Origin: Nitrosarchaeum sp.
GTDB lineage: Archaea > Thermoproteota > Nitrososphaeria > Nitrososphaerales > Nitrosopumilaceae
NCBI GenBank assembly: GCA_023265135.1
Contig: JAHFUM010000003.1
Span: 62,001-126,000, forward strand
DNA length: 64,000 nt
Direction: 5' to 3'
Made by a program: the position numbers and the translations under genes. Under the pieces are notes generated by a model that did no database searches, was not told the DNA's origin, and was given only the letters and a program-made list of their open reading frames with translations. Of this stretch, positions 51,402 through 60,153 are shown one piece after another (positions within the stretch are counted from its first letter, which is position 1; each line of letters begins with the position of its first letter).

Positions 51402-52418
51402 TCAAACAATGCCAACTAGATTGGCCAATTCTTTTCTACAAGATACACCAAGTTTTTCTGCAGCCTGTTCAGGGGACAAGTCATTAAGGAAAATACCATA
51501 ACCGCGCTCAAGACCGGACCAAGGTTTGGTTATTGGATAAATTTCAATATGCCAATGAATTTGTCTGCTATTTTTCTTTTCAGGAGATAAATGAAATACC
51601 ATATTGTATGAAACATCTTTAACTGTTTTTGACAATCCACCAAGTGTAGCTCGTAAAATAAGAGACAAATCATTGATTTCTTTCTGAGTTATTTTAGAAA
51701 AACTAGTTGTATGTTTTTTTGGAGAAATGCAAAACTCGTATGGATATGATGGCGCCCACGGACAAAATGCAATAAATCCTTCAGTTTGAAGAACTTGTCT
51801 AGGACCTCCCATTTCCTCGTTAACAGTTTGGCACATTGGGCATACTCCTTTTTCATTAAGAATTTTGTAAGATGCCTCTGCCTCTCCTTCAATGACTGGA
51901 GGGATAGTTGAAAATGTTAAGACATTCAAATGAGGATGATGATTTTGACTACCTGCAGATTCACCCTGATCAGCATAAATTGAAACATATGTCACTCCCT
52001 TTTGAGTATACAGCCATCGCAGTCGGTCCTGAACGACTACAAGTATATTTGACCATTGCTCAGCATCAATAGTAGCTAGAGTATCTTTTTCTTTAGGAGA
52101 AGCAACCACAATGTAATGATAACCGTAAGCTGGTTCACTATAATGAGGCTTATCACTGTATGAATTTTCAGTTTCAATTGAAACTATAGGATTCTTACTT
52201 TCAAAAACTCTAATCGACCAACCTTCAACATATTCATCCTCACTGTCTTGTAGACGTTGCAACATTCCATCTTTTGCAACTAGTGAAAGAACAGATGGAT
52301 TTGTCATAGATTCGTTTCCAGGAGCAAAAGGAGATTTTTTTGGATCAATGACCTTATCATTTTTTTTGGAGACAATCATAAAACGCTCAGAAACATAATC
52401 TTTACGCATATCCCCCAT
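51402..52418 (-). CDS. galT: Galactose-1-phosphate uridylyltransferase-like protein (HIT superfamily)
   Basis: The 338-aa protein has two HIT-type halves: ESAGSQNHHPHLN, a CPMCQTV metal pair, then AFCPWAPSYPYEFCISPKKH, and the active-site strand QIHWHIEIYP near residue 292 (the second histidine is the nucleotidylated residue in the family). It would exchange UMP between hexose phosphates. It lies near other sugar-nucleotide genes. Galactose use is not proven; another NDP-sugar role is possible. Confidence 0.82.
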   Translation of the reverse strand: MGDMRKDYVSERFMIVSKKNDKVIDPKKSPFAPGNESMTNPSVLSLVAKDGMLQRLQDSEDEYVEGWSIRVFESKNPIVSIETENSYSDKPHYSEPAYGYHYIVVASPKEKDTLATIDAEQWSNILVVVQDRLRWLYTQKGVTYVSIYADQGESAGSQNHHPHLNVLTFSTIPPVIEGEAEASYKILNEKGVCPMCQTVNEEMGGPRQVLQTEGFIAFCPWAPSYPYEFCISPKKHTTSFSKITQKEINDLSLILRATLGGLSKTVKDVSYNMVFHLSPEKKNSRQIHWHIEIYPITKPWSGLERGYGIFLNDLSPEQAAEKLGVSCRKELANLVGIV

Positions 52419-52422
52419 AATT

Positions 52423-52443
52423 CATACTTGAAGTTTAAGTATG
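52423..52443. promoter_or_regulatory. Inverted repeat at the galT-like promoter
   Basis: CATACTT and AAGTATG form 7-base arms with a 7-base spacer, starting 5 bases upstream of the start codon and covering the expected TATA region on the minus strand. A possible operator. Confidence 0.4.
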
Positions 52444-52587
52444 TTAAAACGTTTTCTCATCACTGAAAAATAAAAACAAATCAGAATTGAAATAATTTTT
52501 TATTTTAATAAAATGCAATATTCATTAAAAATAGAAATATTCTTTAGTAAAAACAATCAGATTATTTTACCAGTCATATAAGTAATA

Positions 52588-52596
52588 ATTTTATAA
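52588..52596 (+). promoter_or_regulatory. TATA box for the phosphoglycerate mutase gene
   Basis: TAATTTTATAAT-like sequence here lies 16-24 bases before the ATG at 52612 and supports this start over the TTG three bases earlier. Confidence 0.4.
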
Positions 52597-52611
52597 TGAT
52601 CGCATATTTTG

Positions 52612-53946
52612 ATGCAAGCTTTAAAGTATAGCAGTAAAAATCTTGGAAATAGGAACAGCATGAAAAATTCTGATGTTCATATGATTTACGTTCTTTTAGA
52701 TGGGGTGGGGGATCTACCACATCCAGATTTAGATGGAAAAACACCACTTGAGGCTGCTAATACGCCAACTCTAGATAAACTAGCCCGAAATGGAGTGATT
52801 GGAGAAGTGATTTCAGTAGGAAAAGGAATTGCTCCAGAATCAGACATTGCAGTTTTCAATATGTTAGGATATAGGTTTCATCATGTTGATTATGCTGGTA
52901 GAGGAGTAGTGGAAGCGATTGGTGTTGGAATTGACTTTAAAGATGGAGACTTGGCATTAAGAGGAAATTATGCCACATTAAACGATGAGGGAATAATTAT
53001 CGATAGAAGGGCAGGAAGACATATAGAAAAAAATGATGCAGATGCAATTGCAAAAGAAATCGAAAATAAAATTAAATTTTCATATCCAAATACATCGGTA
53101 GTTGTATCACCTACAATAGGACATAGAGTCACAGTGAGAATTAGAACAGATGGAGAAAAACTCTCATCACAGATAACCAACACGGATCCTGCATATGCCC
53201 GAGTAGAAGGCATGGGAATTGCAAAAGCTGTTGGAGATTTTTTACGAATAGAAAAATGTTTCCCTCTAGAGGAAACAGAAACAGCTAGAAAAACAGCAAA
53301 ATTAGTTAATGAATTTACAGAACAATCTCTAAAAATTATGAAAGAAAGTCTAGTCAATAAAAAAAGAATGGATGCTAAAAAGAAAAGCCTGAGCTGTATT
53401 TTACTAAGAGATGCAGGAAATAATTATCCAGATGTAAAACCAATTAATGAAATGTATTCAATGAACTTTTCATGTATTGTAGATATGCCCGTAGAACTTG
53501 GAATTTCAGAGATATTAAAAATGAAAGCATTTGAAGCAGGAGGATTGACAGATTACGAGGAGAAAGCAAAAGTAGCTGCAAAAGCAATGGGAACTCAAAA
53601 TGCGATTTATGTTCACCTAAAAGGTCCAGATGAATTTGGTCATGATGGTGATGCGATTGGAAAAATGAAAAATATCGAGGAAATTGACCAACGATTTTTC
53701 AAGACATTACTTGCAAATATTGATTCTAGTAAAGTGGCCATAGTTATTTCTGCAGATCATTCAACCCCATGTATCAACAAAGGCCATAGTGATGATCCTG
53801 TACCAATTTTAGTATCAGGAGATTTTATCAAAAATGACGGAACAACTAGAATGACTGAGAATCAAGCTAAGAAAGGAAGCATAGGCCTCATCCAAGGAGC
53901 AGATGTGCTGACAACAGCTCTCAATTTAATTAAATCTCAAATATAG
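52612..53946 (+). CDS. apgM: 2,3-bisphosphoglycerate-independent phosphoglycerate mutase (archaeal)
   Basis: The 444-aa protein matches ApgM: YVLLDGVGDLPHPDLDGKTPLEAANTPTLD (metal aspartate), GIAPESDIAVFNMLGY with the catalytic serine, GRHIEKNDADAIA, HLKGPDEFGHDGD, and ISADHSTPC with the late metal site. It interconverts 3- and 2-phosphoglycerate. A second in-frame ATG at 52660 begins the more conserved part and is an alternative. Its end overlaps the minus-strand gene at 53930. Confidence 0.95.
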   Translation: MQALKYSSKNLGNRNSMKNSDVHMIYVLLDGVGDLPHPDLDGKTPLEAANTPTLDKLARNGVIGEVISVGKGIAPESDIAVFNMLGYRFHHVDYAGRGVVEAIGVGIDFKDGDLALRGNYATLNDEGIIIDRRAGRHIEKNDADAIAKEIENKIKFSYPNTSVVVSPTIGHRVTVRIRTDGEKLSSQITNTDPAYARVEGMGIAKAVGDFLRIEKCFPLEETETARKTAKLVNEFTEQSLKIMKESLVNKKRMDAKKKSLSCILLRDAGNNYPDVKPINEMYSMNFSCIVDMPVELGISEILKMKAFEAGGLTDYEEKAKVAAKAMGTQNAIYVHLKGPDEFGHDGDAIGKMKNIEEIDQRFFKTLLANIDSSKVAIVISADHSTPCINKGHSDDPVPILVSGDFIKNDGTTRMTENQAKKGSIGLIQGADVLTTALNLIKSQI

Positions 53947-54535
53947 TCAACGCTTTAGCTTTTTGCATTTCTTTTATTTTATTTCTAATTCTATCAACAT
54001 CTATTTCACCATAAATGGCAGGAGAGTCACCTAATTTCTCTAATGCTCGACCTAACATACCAACACCTATACTATTTTCATTTTTTTGTCTATGAGCAAA
54101 TGCTACTGCAAGAAGAATAATTCCTTGTACAAGTTCTTTTTCTTTACCATAACATTTTTTCCAAACACCTTCTAAAGATTCATGACTTTCCCAAAATCTC
54201 TCATTATTAAAATAAAAAATACCATCTTTGAGCCCTTCTTCCTTTTCGATTTTTTCTTCAACTACATGTCTTGTATTGTCTAATTCCCCAATTGGATTCA
54301 ATTTTCCAATTAGTATATCTAAATCATCAGGGTTAATCGAGACATCCAACTCCACAAATTTACTTGCCACTCTAGCAACTCTTATCGAGGCGGGTATGTC
54401 CAAACAAAGTTTCCTTGCTCTATGAACAAGATCAGATGAATGTACAGGAAGGTATCCATTATTTTTTAAATGAATCATGTATCGTTCCATGTGATAATTA
54501 GACTGAAATTTCATAAATTTGTTCTCTAATTTCAA
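53930..54535 (-). CDS. DUF309-type protein
   Basis: The 201-aa product ends with a helical domain containing GIFYFNNERFWESHESLEGVWKK and LVQGIILLAVAFAHRQKN, the marks of DUF309 (FNxGxYFEAHExLExxW...QGLIQ). The N-terminal 100 residues are unassigned. Start may be 54535 or an internal ATG (54514, 54490). DUF309 function is unknown. It is divergent from the S24e gene. Confidence 0.7.
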   Translation of the reverse strand: MKLENKFMKFQSNYHMERYMIHLKNNGYLPVHSSDLVHRARKLCLDIPASIRVARVASKFVELDVSINPDDLDILIGKLNPIGELDNTRHVVEEKIEKEEGLKDGIFYFNNERFWESHESLEGVWKKCYGKEKELVQGIILLAVAFAHRQKNENSIGVGMLGRALEKLGDSPAIYGEIDVDRIRNKIKEMQKAKALTIFEI

Positions 54536-54540
54536 TCAAG

Positions 54541-54548
54541 GTTTATAT
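54541..54548 (+). promoter_or_regulatory. TATA box deciding the S24e start
   Basis: GTTTATAT lies 26-33 bases before the ATG at 54574 and overlaps the alternative ATG at 54547, so the transcript should begin near 54574. Confidence 0.5.
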
Positions 54549-54573
54549 GAAATATCTTAAGGATTTTGGATAC

Positions 54574-54912
54574 ATGCCTATTATTCAGACGATAAATGAT
54601 GTAAATAACACCTTCTTATCAAGAAGAGAGATAATCTGCAATTTTACAGGATTGGGTGGGAAACTCAAAAAACTTGAAGCTGTTGATATGATTACAAAAG
54701 AATTCAAGCTGTCTGGAAAAGTAGTAATCCCCATGAGGTTACAAACACATGTTGGAAAACCACTCATTACGGGAACTTTCTATGTTTATGACGATGAGAG
54801 ACTTGCAAAAAAACACGTCAATCCAGTAATATTTGAAAGGTTAGAAAAATCAAAAGTTAAACAAGCTGAAGTAGATAGTGCAGCTACTGTAGTGCCGGAG
54901 AAATTGGAGTAA
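54574..54912 (+). CDS. rps24e: Ribosomal protein S24e
   Basis: The 112-aa protein matches eS24: [64 protein letters not shown]. It belongs to the 30S subunit of archaea and eukaryotes. The start at 54574 was chosen from the TATA box; 54547 would add nine residues. It overlaps S27ae by one base (TAATG), the usual archaeal pair. Confidence 0.93.
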   Translation: MPIIQTINDVNNTFLSRREIICNFTGLGGKLKKLEAVDMITKEFKLSGKVVIPMRLQTHVGKPLITGTFYVYDDERLAKKHVNPVIFERLEKSKVKQAEVDSAATVVPEKLE

Positions 54913-55103
54913 TGGCTGCAAAAAAACCAGCAGTTGGAAAAAAAGGCTCCAGTCCTAATGTTTATAAATATTTCAAAATTGAAGGAGATAAAATTTCAAG
55001 AGGTAGAAAAAATTGTTCTAGATGCGGAAAAGGTGTTTTCATGTCCAAACATAAAGATAGAAACACATGTGGTAAATGTGGATTAACAGAATTTAATCAA
55101 TAG
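54912..55103 (+). CDS. rps27ae: Ribosomal protein S27ae
   Basis: The 63-aa protein has [26 protein letters not shown] and [11 protein letters not shown]: a four-cysteine zinc ribbon with basic flanks, typical of eS31. It is a small-subunit protein; the eukaryotic orthologue is made as a ubiquitin fusion, absent here. The start overlaps the S24e stop. Confidence 0.96.
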   Translation: MAAKKPAVGKKGSSPNVYKYFKIEGDKISRGRKNCSRCGKGVFMSKHKDRNTCGKCGLTEFNQ

Positions 55104-55241
55104 AGTTTTGCTCAATTCAACAAAATTTGTTTAATCAAGTACAAAATTAAAAATATTCTGTTTGTGAAACTAAACATCAAAAAATATTACAAATAAAACA
55201 TAATAGCGAGATAATTTTAAATAAAAATCAACAGGTAAAAA

Positions 55242-55592
55242 ATGGATTATGAAAAATTATGCGATAAAGTATTGAAAATAGATCCACATATTAGATTTAC
55301 CGGAGTTTTGGATTCTAAAGGAGATTTAGTAATTCAGAAAAATCGTGATGACTCAAAATTACTTGATCCTAATGAAGTGAAAATGTCAATTCATTATACT
55401 TTTGAGAGATGGACACGTCTTCAAAATCTTGCTTACAAATTAGGTAAAGAAAAAGCATCAATTACAGAATATGAGAAAGTTACTTTGATCAGTTTACATC
55501 TTAATGGAAATCTTTTTTTGTTTAGTACTGACCCAAATACAGATTATATGAAGATAATTTCTAAAATTAATTCCACAATTACAGAGGTCTAA
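55242..55592 (+). CDS. Conserved hypothetical protein, roadblock-like layout
   Basis: The 116-aa product has an alpha/beta order (DYEKLCDKVLKIDPHIRFTGVLDSKGDLV, then a helix, then EKVTLISLHLNGNLFLFSTD and a final helix) like roadblock/profilin-type small proteins. I have seen similar proteins in many copies in ammonia-oxidising archaea but cannot name the role. No metal or catalytic motif. Monocistronic. Confidence 0.6.
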   Translation: MDYEKLCDKVLKIDPHIRFTGVLDSKGDLVIQKNRDDSKLLDPNEVKMSIHYTFERWTRLQNLAYKLGKEKASITEYEKVTLISLHLNGNLFLFSTDPNTDYMKIISKINSTITEV

Positions 55593-55674
55593 AATTAATT
55601 CTTTCAAAGAACTAACCTACCACTGCTGAATGAAATAAAGAATTCAAAAAATGTTGAAGTTTAAGGAAATTTGA

Positions 55675-56382
55675 TCAATAGAGTTTTTTCTTACGAATTT
55701 TAGCACTTTTTTGTTCTAATTGATCAATTTTGTGTAAAAATACAGGATCAAGTTTTATTTTAGATAATGATTCAGCAGATAATTTAACAGTATTTGCATC
55801 AAGAGAGATGTTTATTTTTGGGAGATTTTTTTCTAACCAAAATTTCATTACTTTATCTTCTAATTTGTAATCTCTAAAACCTGCTGGAAATCGTTTTGTT
55901 ATATGAACTAACAAAGTTCTATCTTTGAATACTGCTTTTGATTCAAACAATCTTGTCTCATCAGCATAAACACTTTCAAACAGATTTCCGGTGATTTCAT
56001 CTGAAAGTAAATTCATTTTTGAGATTTTTCGAATCAATTCAAGAAAATGTAAAAATTCATGTGCCAAAATTGCATGAATTGTTCCTTTAAGACCGTATGC
56101 AACCAGTGGGGCAGAGATCTGAATTACAACATGAAATTTATCATCAAAAAATATCGGGATAGTACGAGCAAATAATATTCCAAATTCATAAGAATTTGGA
56201 TTTGGAGTTGAAATAACAATTGATGGATCTACATAAGCAGCAGGATAACGTATTCCAGATGCTTTTTCAATCCTATTGATACCATCTACAATGATAGGAA
56301 AACGTTTTACAACAAGATCATAGACATCGTCAGGGATTAATCCCTTAAGATGCGCTTCCTTAACTTGCATTAATGGATCCAA
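55675..56382 (-). CDS. Zincin-like putative metalloprotease
   Basis: The 235-aa product has HAILAHEFLHFLELI (about 104-118), an HExxH zinc motif (HEFLH) in a helix, as in zincin proteases. A third ligand may be the glutamate in SVYADETRLFESKA, about 35 residues later. The C-terminus is basic (AKIRKKKLY). No signal peptide is present, so it would act in the cytosol. The substrate is unknown. It ends a minus-strand cluster with Pus10, SRP54 and Dph6. Confidence 0.65.
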   Translation of the reverse strand: MDPLMQVKEAHLKGLIPDDVYDLVVKRFPIIVDGINRIEKASGIRYPAAYVDPSIVISTPNPNSYEFGILFARTIPIFFDDKFHVVIQISAPLVAYGLKGTIHAILAHEFLHFLELIRKISKMNLLSDEITGNLFESVYADETRLFESKAVFKDRTLLVHITKRFPAGFRDYKLEDKVMKFWLEKNLPKINISLDANTVKLSAESLSKIKLDPVFLHKIDQLEQKSAKIRKKKLY

Positions 56383-56421
56383 TGTATCCTCTCGAGAAAA
56401 TTGAATGTAAAAAGGTTGATT

Positions 56422-56523
56422 CTATCTGGATTTTGGCTTCCCGGATTTCGCTGTCTTTTTTCTACGTCGATCAGCCCTTTGATCTGCATGTCTCTTATGT
56501 TTACCCTTTTTTCGTATTGGCAT
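56422..56523 (-). CDS. 33-aa highly basic protein
   Basis: The frame (ATG to TAG) encodes MPIRKKGKHKRHADQR and a similarly charged rest ending KSR: more than half the residues are K, R or H, and none are hydrophobic enough for a core. It has its own ATG and sits 35 bases downstream of pus10 on the same strand. RNA or ribosome binding is likely from composition alone. It is too short for standard gene finders. Confidence 0.6.
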   Translation of the reverse strand: MPIRKKGKHKRHADQRADRRRKKTAKSGKPKSR

Positions 56524-56558
56524 GATTAATGTGAAAAACAGGCATTAGTTAATTGTTA

Positions 56559-57710
56559 TCATTTTAGGTTAATTTCAAGAAAATCAAATGTAATACAAGT
56601 ACATTTATCATTCATGATTTGACAAATTCCAGGAAACACATCATCACCATCTACAAATCGTTTTACAGGCAGCCCACCTTCTGCTTTAATAAATAAAGTA
56701 AAACAGTCTTTTGCATTTTTTTTGTATTTTAAAGCAGAAATAATCTTTTCAGACCTTTTTCCAGATTTTTCATAGATCACCACAGGTCCACTGAGAATAC
56801 TCTTTAATTTCTTCATAGTGCCGGATTTAATTTCATTAGTTGTAGAGATTTTCAATTCTATTAATGAAGTGAATTTAATAGGTGGTTTTGGAAGTTCAGA
56901 AATTATTTTACAGTTGTGTATGACAATAGAATCAGATATTATTTTTCTTGGTATAGAAAGATTTCTTTTGAATGGGTTTTGAAGTTTTACAAAAAATGGT
57001 CGTCCAGAACCTAAAACCAGACTAGATTTATCTTCACCACCAATCCAAGTAAATTTTGCTGTTGTTCCCCCAAATTTGTTAAAAAGAAATTCAGAAATTT
57101 TGCCTTCAACACTATCATATTCAGAAATACCGTGAAAACAACAGATTCTGCATCCTTTTCCAGAACAATTAGCACATGATTTTTGTTTTTGAGGTAATTC
57201 TCTATTCGATTTGGTATATCGTCCATGAAATAAAATGGGTTTTGAGCGTAGTTGACATGATTCATCTTTAAAATTAATTGTAAAAGTAAGTTCGGGGTTT
57301 AGAAAATCTATTCTTTTCTTTGTTTTTTTAGTAAATCGTTTTCCAAGTTCTTTGGTAATATCAGTTTTAACACTATCTATTCCCTTCAGTTTGTATTTTG
57401 ATCTTATGTAATCATCGCGGTCTATTATGGATGGTTTAATTAAAGCTCCAACAACAATAGAAGAATAATCATATTTTGAAGAAACATCGAACATTAATTT
57501 CAAATATGGGGTAAGATTATCTAAAAGATTTTTACAAATAAAACATTTTTTGGCAGGTTTACTTAAAGATAATTTTAATTTTTTCCCAAGTAATTTGTTA
57601 GATGACAGATTCATTTGTTTTGAAAAAAGCCTCCCTAAACAGCTATCACATAATTCATAATCTTTCTGAATTTGATTTGCAAGAGGAATAATTTCTTTAA
57701 GAGTAATCAT
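56559..57710 (-). CDS. pus10: tRNA pseudouridine synthase Pus10
   Basis: The 383-aa protein has an N-terminal CDSCLGRLF/CFIC zinc region, a second cysteine-rich stretch (CANCSGKGCRICC), and the catalytic region WIGGEDKSSLVLGSGRPFFVKLQ-like (quoted in parts: IGGEDKSSLVLG, then SGRPFFVKL). Archaeal Pus10 makes pseudouridine 54/55 in the T loop of tRNA. The usual G-R-E-D-x-D-V-R motif reads G-G-E-D-K-S-S-L: the ED pair is kept but the flanking R and DVR are changed. It lies just downstream of srp54. Confidence 0.85.
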   Translation of the reverse strand: MITLKEIIPLANQIQKDYELCDSCLGRLFSKQMNLSSNKLLGKKLKLSLSKPAKKCFICKNLLDNLTPYLKLMFDVSSKYDYSSIVVGALIKPSIIDRDDYIRSKYKLKGIDSVKTDITKELGKRFTKKTKKRIDFLNPELTFTINFKDESCQLRSKPILFHGRYTKSNRELPQKQKSCANCSGKGCRICCFHGISEYDSVEGKISEFLFNKFGGTTAKFTWIGGEDKSSLVLGSGRPFFVKLQNPFKRNLSIPRKIISDSIVIHNCKIISELPKPPIKFTSLIELKISTTNEIKSGTMKKLKSILSGPVVIYEKSGKRSEKIISALKYKKNAKDCFTLFIKAEGGLPVKRFVDGDDVFPGICQIMNDKCTCITFDFLEINLK

Positions 57711-57744
57711 ATTAATTTCTAATTTTTAACAAACAAACAAGATC

Positions 57745-59070
57745 CTAACCGAATCCCATTCGACGGAGTGTACCTTGCATTTGTCTGCCTTTTGATGCCT
57801 TCATCATGCTCTTTGAATTTTTATAATTTTTGAGGAGTTCCTTTACTTCATGTTCTGGCCATCCAGAACCTCTTGAAATTCTTTTAATTCTAGATGCATT
57901 AATTATGTCAGGATCTGCCTTTTCTGTCTTAGTCATACTTTGAATAATGAATCTCCATTTTGATATTCTTCCTTCCATCTGATCTAATTGATCATCTTTT
58001 ACCATACCTGAAAGACCAGGCATGTTATCAAGAAATCCTTTTAGCGAGCCTACTTTGGTAACTTCTTCCAACTGATAAAAAAAATCATCCATGTTCATTT
58101 TTCCACTAGAAATTCGTTTTAATCGGACATCATCTCCTTCATTTTCTAATCTTTTTGCCAAATCCAAAACTGCTTGAATGTCACCCATTCCAAGTAATCT
58201 ACCTACAAATCGAGTTGGGGAAAACTTTTCTAAATCATCAATTCTTTCTCCTGTTCCAACATACATGATTTGAGCACCGGTTGCTGCAGAGGCTGCGATT
58301 GCACCACCGCCTTTTGCAGAACTATCTAATTTTGTAATAATAATTCCACCCACAGGAATTGTTTTATGAAATGCTTCAGCTTGATTAAAACATTGTTGGC
58401 CAATAGTTCCATCAATAACAAGGATTGCAAGATCAGGAACCGCAACTTTGTAAATTTGTTGCATTTCAGCCAATAGATCTTTTTCTTCTTTATGTCGCCC
58501 AGCTGTATCGATTATTATTACGTCTAAAGGTAGCGCTTCAAAATATTTCAAACCATTTTTGACTATGTCAGGAGAATCTTTGTTGTTTGGTTCACCATGT
58601 ACTTCAACATTTGATTTTTCACACATTGTTTGTAATTGAACTAATGCTCCAGGGCGATATGTATCAGCCCCTATTACACCGACTTTGTAACCCTGTTTAG
58701 TTAGAAATTTAGCAAGTTTAGCAGTTACGGTTGTTTTTCCGCTTCCTTGAATTCCAAGCAGGATAATTTTATTTTGTTTACCAGGTTTGAAATCAAAATT
58801 GGTTTCTTTGCCTAACAACTTTGCAAGTTCTTCATATAATATTTTTACAATATGATCTTTTCTGGAAAGCCCAGGTGGAGGTGTTTCATTTAACGAACGG
58901 GCTTCTAATTGCTTGGTAATTTCTAGAACCAGCCTCACATTGACATCCGATTGCAATAATGCTCTCTGGACATCTTTTGATAATTCTTTGATAAGTTCCT
59001 CATCTATACTAGAAGATTTTATGATTTTCTTTATTGCATCACGAAGATTATTCTTTAGGCTATCAAGCAT
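57745..59070 (-). CDS. srp54: Signal recognition particle GTPase SRP54
   Basis: The 441-aa protein has an N-domain, then the GTPase with [35 protein letters not shown] and [11 protein letters not shown], and a C-terminal methionine-rich M domain ([14 protein letters not shown] end) that binds 7S RNA and signal peptides. It targets nascent membrane proteins. It overlaps dph6 by 8 bases. Confidence 0.98.
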   Translation of the reverse strand: MLDSLKNNLRDAIKKIIKSSSIDEELIKELSKDVQRALLQSDVNVRLVLEITKQLEARSLNETPPPGLSRKDHIVKILYEELAKLLGKETNFDFKPGKQNKIILLGIQGSGKTTVTAKLAKFLTKQGYKVGVIGADTYRPGALVQLQTMCEKSNVEVHGEPNNKDSPDIVKNGLKYFEALPLDVIIIDTAGRHKEEKDLLAEMQQIYKVAVPDLAILVIDGTIGQQCFNQAEAFHKTIPVGGIIITKLDSSAKGGGAIAASAATGAQIMYVGTGERIDDLEKFSPTRFVGRLLGMGDIQAVLDLAKRLENEGDDVRLKRISSGKMNMDDFFYQLEEVTKVGSLKGFLDNMPGLSGMVKDDQLDQMEGRISKWRFIIQSMTKTEKADPDIINASRIKRISRGSGWPEHEVKELLKNYKNSKSMMKASKGRQMQGTLRRMGFG

Positions 59071-59752
59071 TGTAATTTGGCCTCGCTTCCACTATTTCAA
59101 ACCTTCCTCTATAGCCATCCCAAATTTTCCTTCCTTGAATTATTTTAATTTCATGTAAAAAAAGAGGACAGTTAACTACAAATGTTTCTGCCTCCCCGCC
59201 TTCAAAATTTAAATTAAAACCAAATTTTTGTGAGAGATTGTAAAGATTAACAATGTCGCTTTTTGTAATTATTTTTCCAAGCCATGAATCATCTAATCCA
59301 CCAGATGAAACACTTGTAATAATGAAGAGAAAATTCGACGACAGTAATTCATTCATGTACTCTATTGGATTACGATTCCATAGTGGCGCTATTGATTTAA
59401 GATTCAACTTGTTGCATAAATTTTCAAATTTTTCTTTTTGAAATTGACTTTGAATACCACCGTGTACTATTCCCTCTATTTTATATTCATCAATGCTTTG
59501 GATCAGAATTTTTTCTAATGCGTTTATTTCATTTTTAGTTTCATCGAATTCAGATTCAATTGTTAGTTGAGGAATTTGCATAGATTGAGATTGAAGATAT
59601 GTCCAGTGCAAATTTGGATGATGTAATAGATGACTTTCATCAGATTTTGGAAAAATACTCAGAAGACATTTTATTTCATGACCTTGTTTTTTTGCCAAGA
59701 AAATTGAATATGTGCTATCCTTTCCACCTGAAAAAAGAGATGCTAATTTCAT
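59063..59752 (-). CDS. dph6: Diphthine-ammonia ligase-like protein (Dph6 family)
   Basis: The 229-aa protein starts LASLFSGGKDSTYSIFLAKKQGHEI, an ATP-pyrophosphatase SGGKDS loop, and has GIVHGGIQSQFQKEK and GGEAETFVVNCPLF, typical of the MJ0570/Dph6 family that amidates diphthine on elongation factor 2. It is the first gene of a translation-linked group; its end overlaps the srp54 start. Confidence 0.88.
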   Translation of the reverse strand: MKLASLFSGGKDSTYSIFLAKKQGHEIKCLLSIFPKSDESHLLHHPNLHWTYLQSQSMQIPQLTIESEFDETKNEINALEKILIQSIDEYKIEGIVHGGIQSQFQKEKFENLCNKLNLKSIAPLWNRNPIEYMNELLSSNFLFIITSVSSGGLDDSWLGKIITKSDIVNLYNLSQKFGFNLNFEGGEAETFVVNCPLFLHEIKIIQGRKIWDGYRGRFEIVEARPNYNA

Positions 59753-59791
59753 CTTAAAAATAACTCAATAAACCTTTCAAGAAGAGATGTA

Positions 59792-59856
59792 GGATGCTTC
59801 ATTACTCATAATCCTCATCATACATCAGACGGCTTTTCCGCTCATCATCAGCATCC
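59792..59856 (-). ncRNA. C/D box sRNA candidate
   Basis: On the minus strand: terminal stem GGATGC / GCATCC closing the ends; C box CTGATGA next to the 5' stem; a guide-length stretch ending AAAGCCGT; D' box CTGA; a 4-base spacer; C' box TGATGA; a 12-base guide; and a weak D box ATGA next to the 3' stem. Spacing is that of archaeal sRNAs that direct 2'-O-methylation of rRNA or tRNA with L7Ae, Nop5 and fibrillarin. A TATA box lies 25 bases upstream. The targets were not identified. An 18-codon frame runs across it but is probably accidental. Other parts of the 401-base gap (59753-60153) show no gene. Confidence 0.68.
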
Positions 59857-59875
59857 ATACTAACTTCTGGTACGC

Positions 59876-59885
59876 ATTATTTTAG
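59876..59885 (-). promoter_or_regulatory. TATA box of the C/D box sRNA
   Basis: CTAAAATAAT on the minus strand is centred 25 bases upstream of the sRNA 5' end at 59856. Confidence 0.55.
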
Positions 59886-60153
59886 TTATGGATATTGGTT
59901 ATGGGCATTTATAACACAAATTCTCTGGAAACATGTCATTGTAATTACTAGACAGTAGTCAAATATATCCCATAATGAAACAATTTAGTAATCACAGGAT
60001 CTGAATAAATTTGCATATAACATCCACTAGCAGATAAGAAATGAATTTTTTAAAATTTGTCTATTCAATCTTTCAATAGAAATATAAAATTTAGAACAAT
60101 ATCAAGATAGAACAAAAATCTAAAGAATTTTATCATAATAAATAATCAACGTA

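Noticed and set aside
59801-59857. 18-codon acidic frame (start MDADDERK) on the minus strand
   Set aside because: It coincides with the C/D boxes and terminal stem, which explain the sequence better; there is an in-frame stop just upstream.
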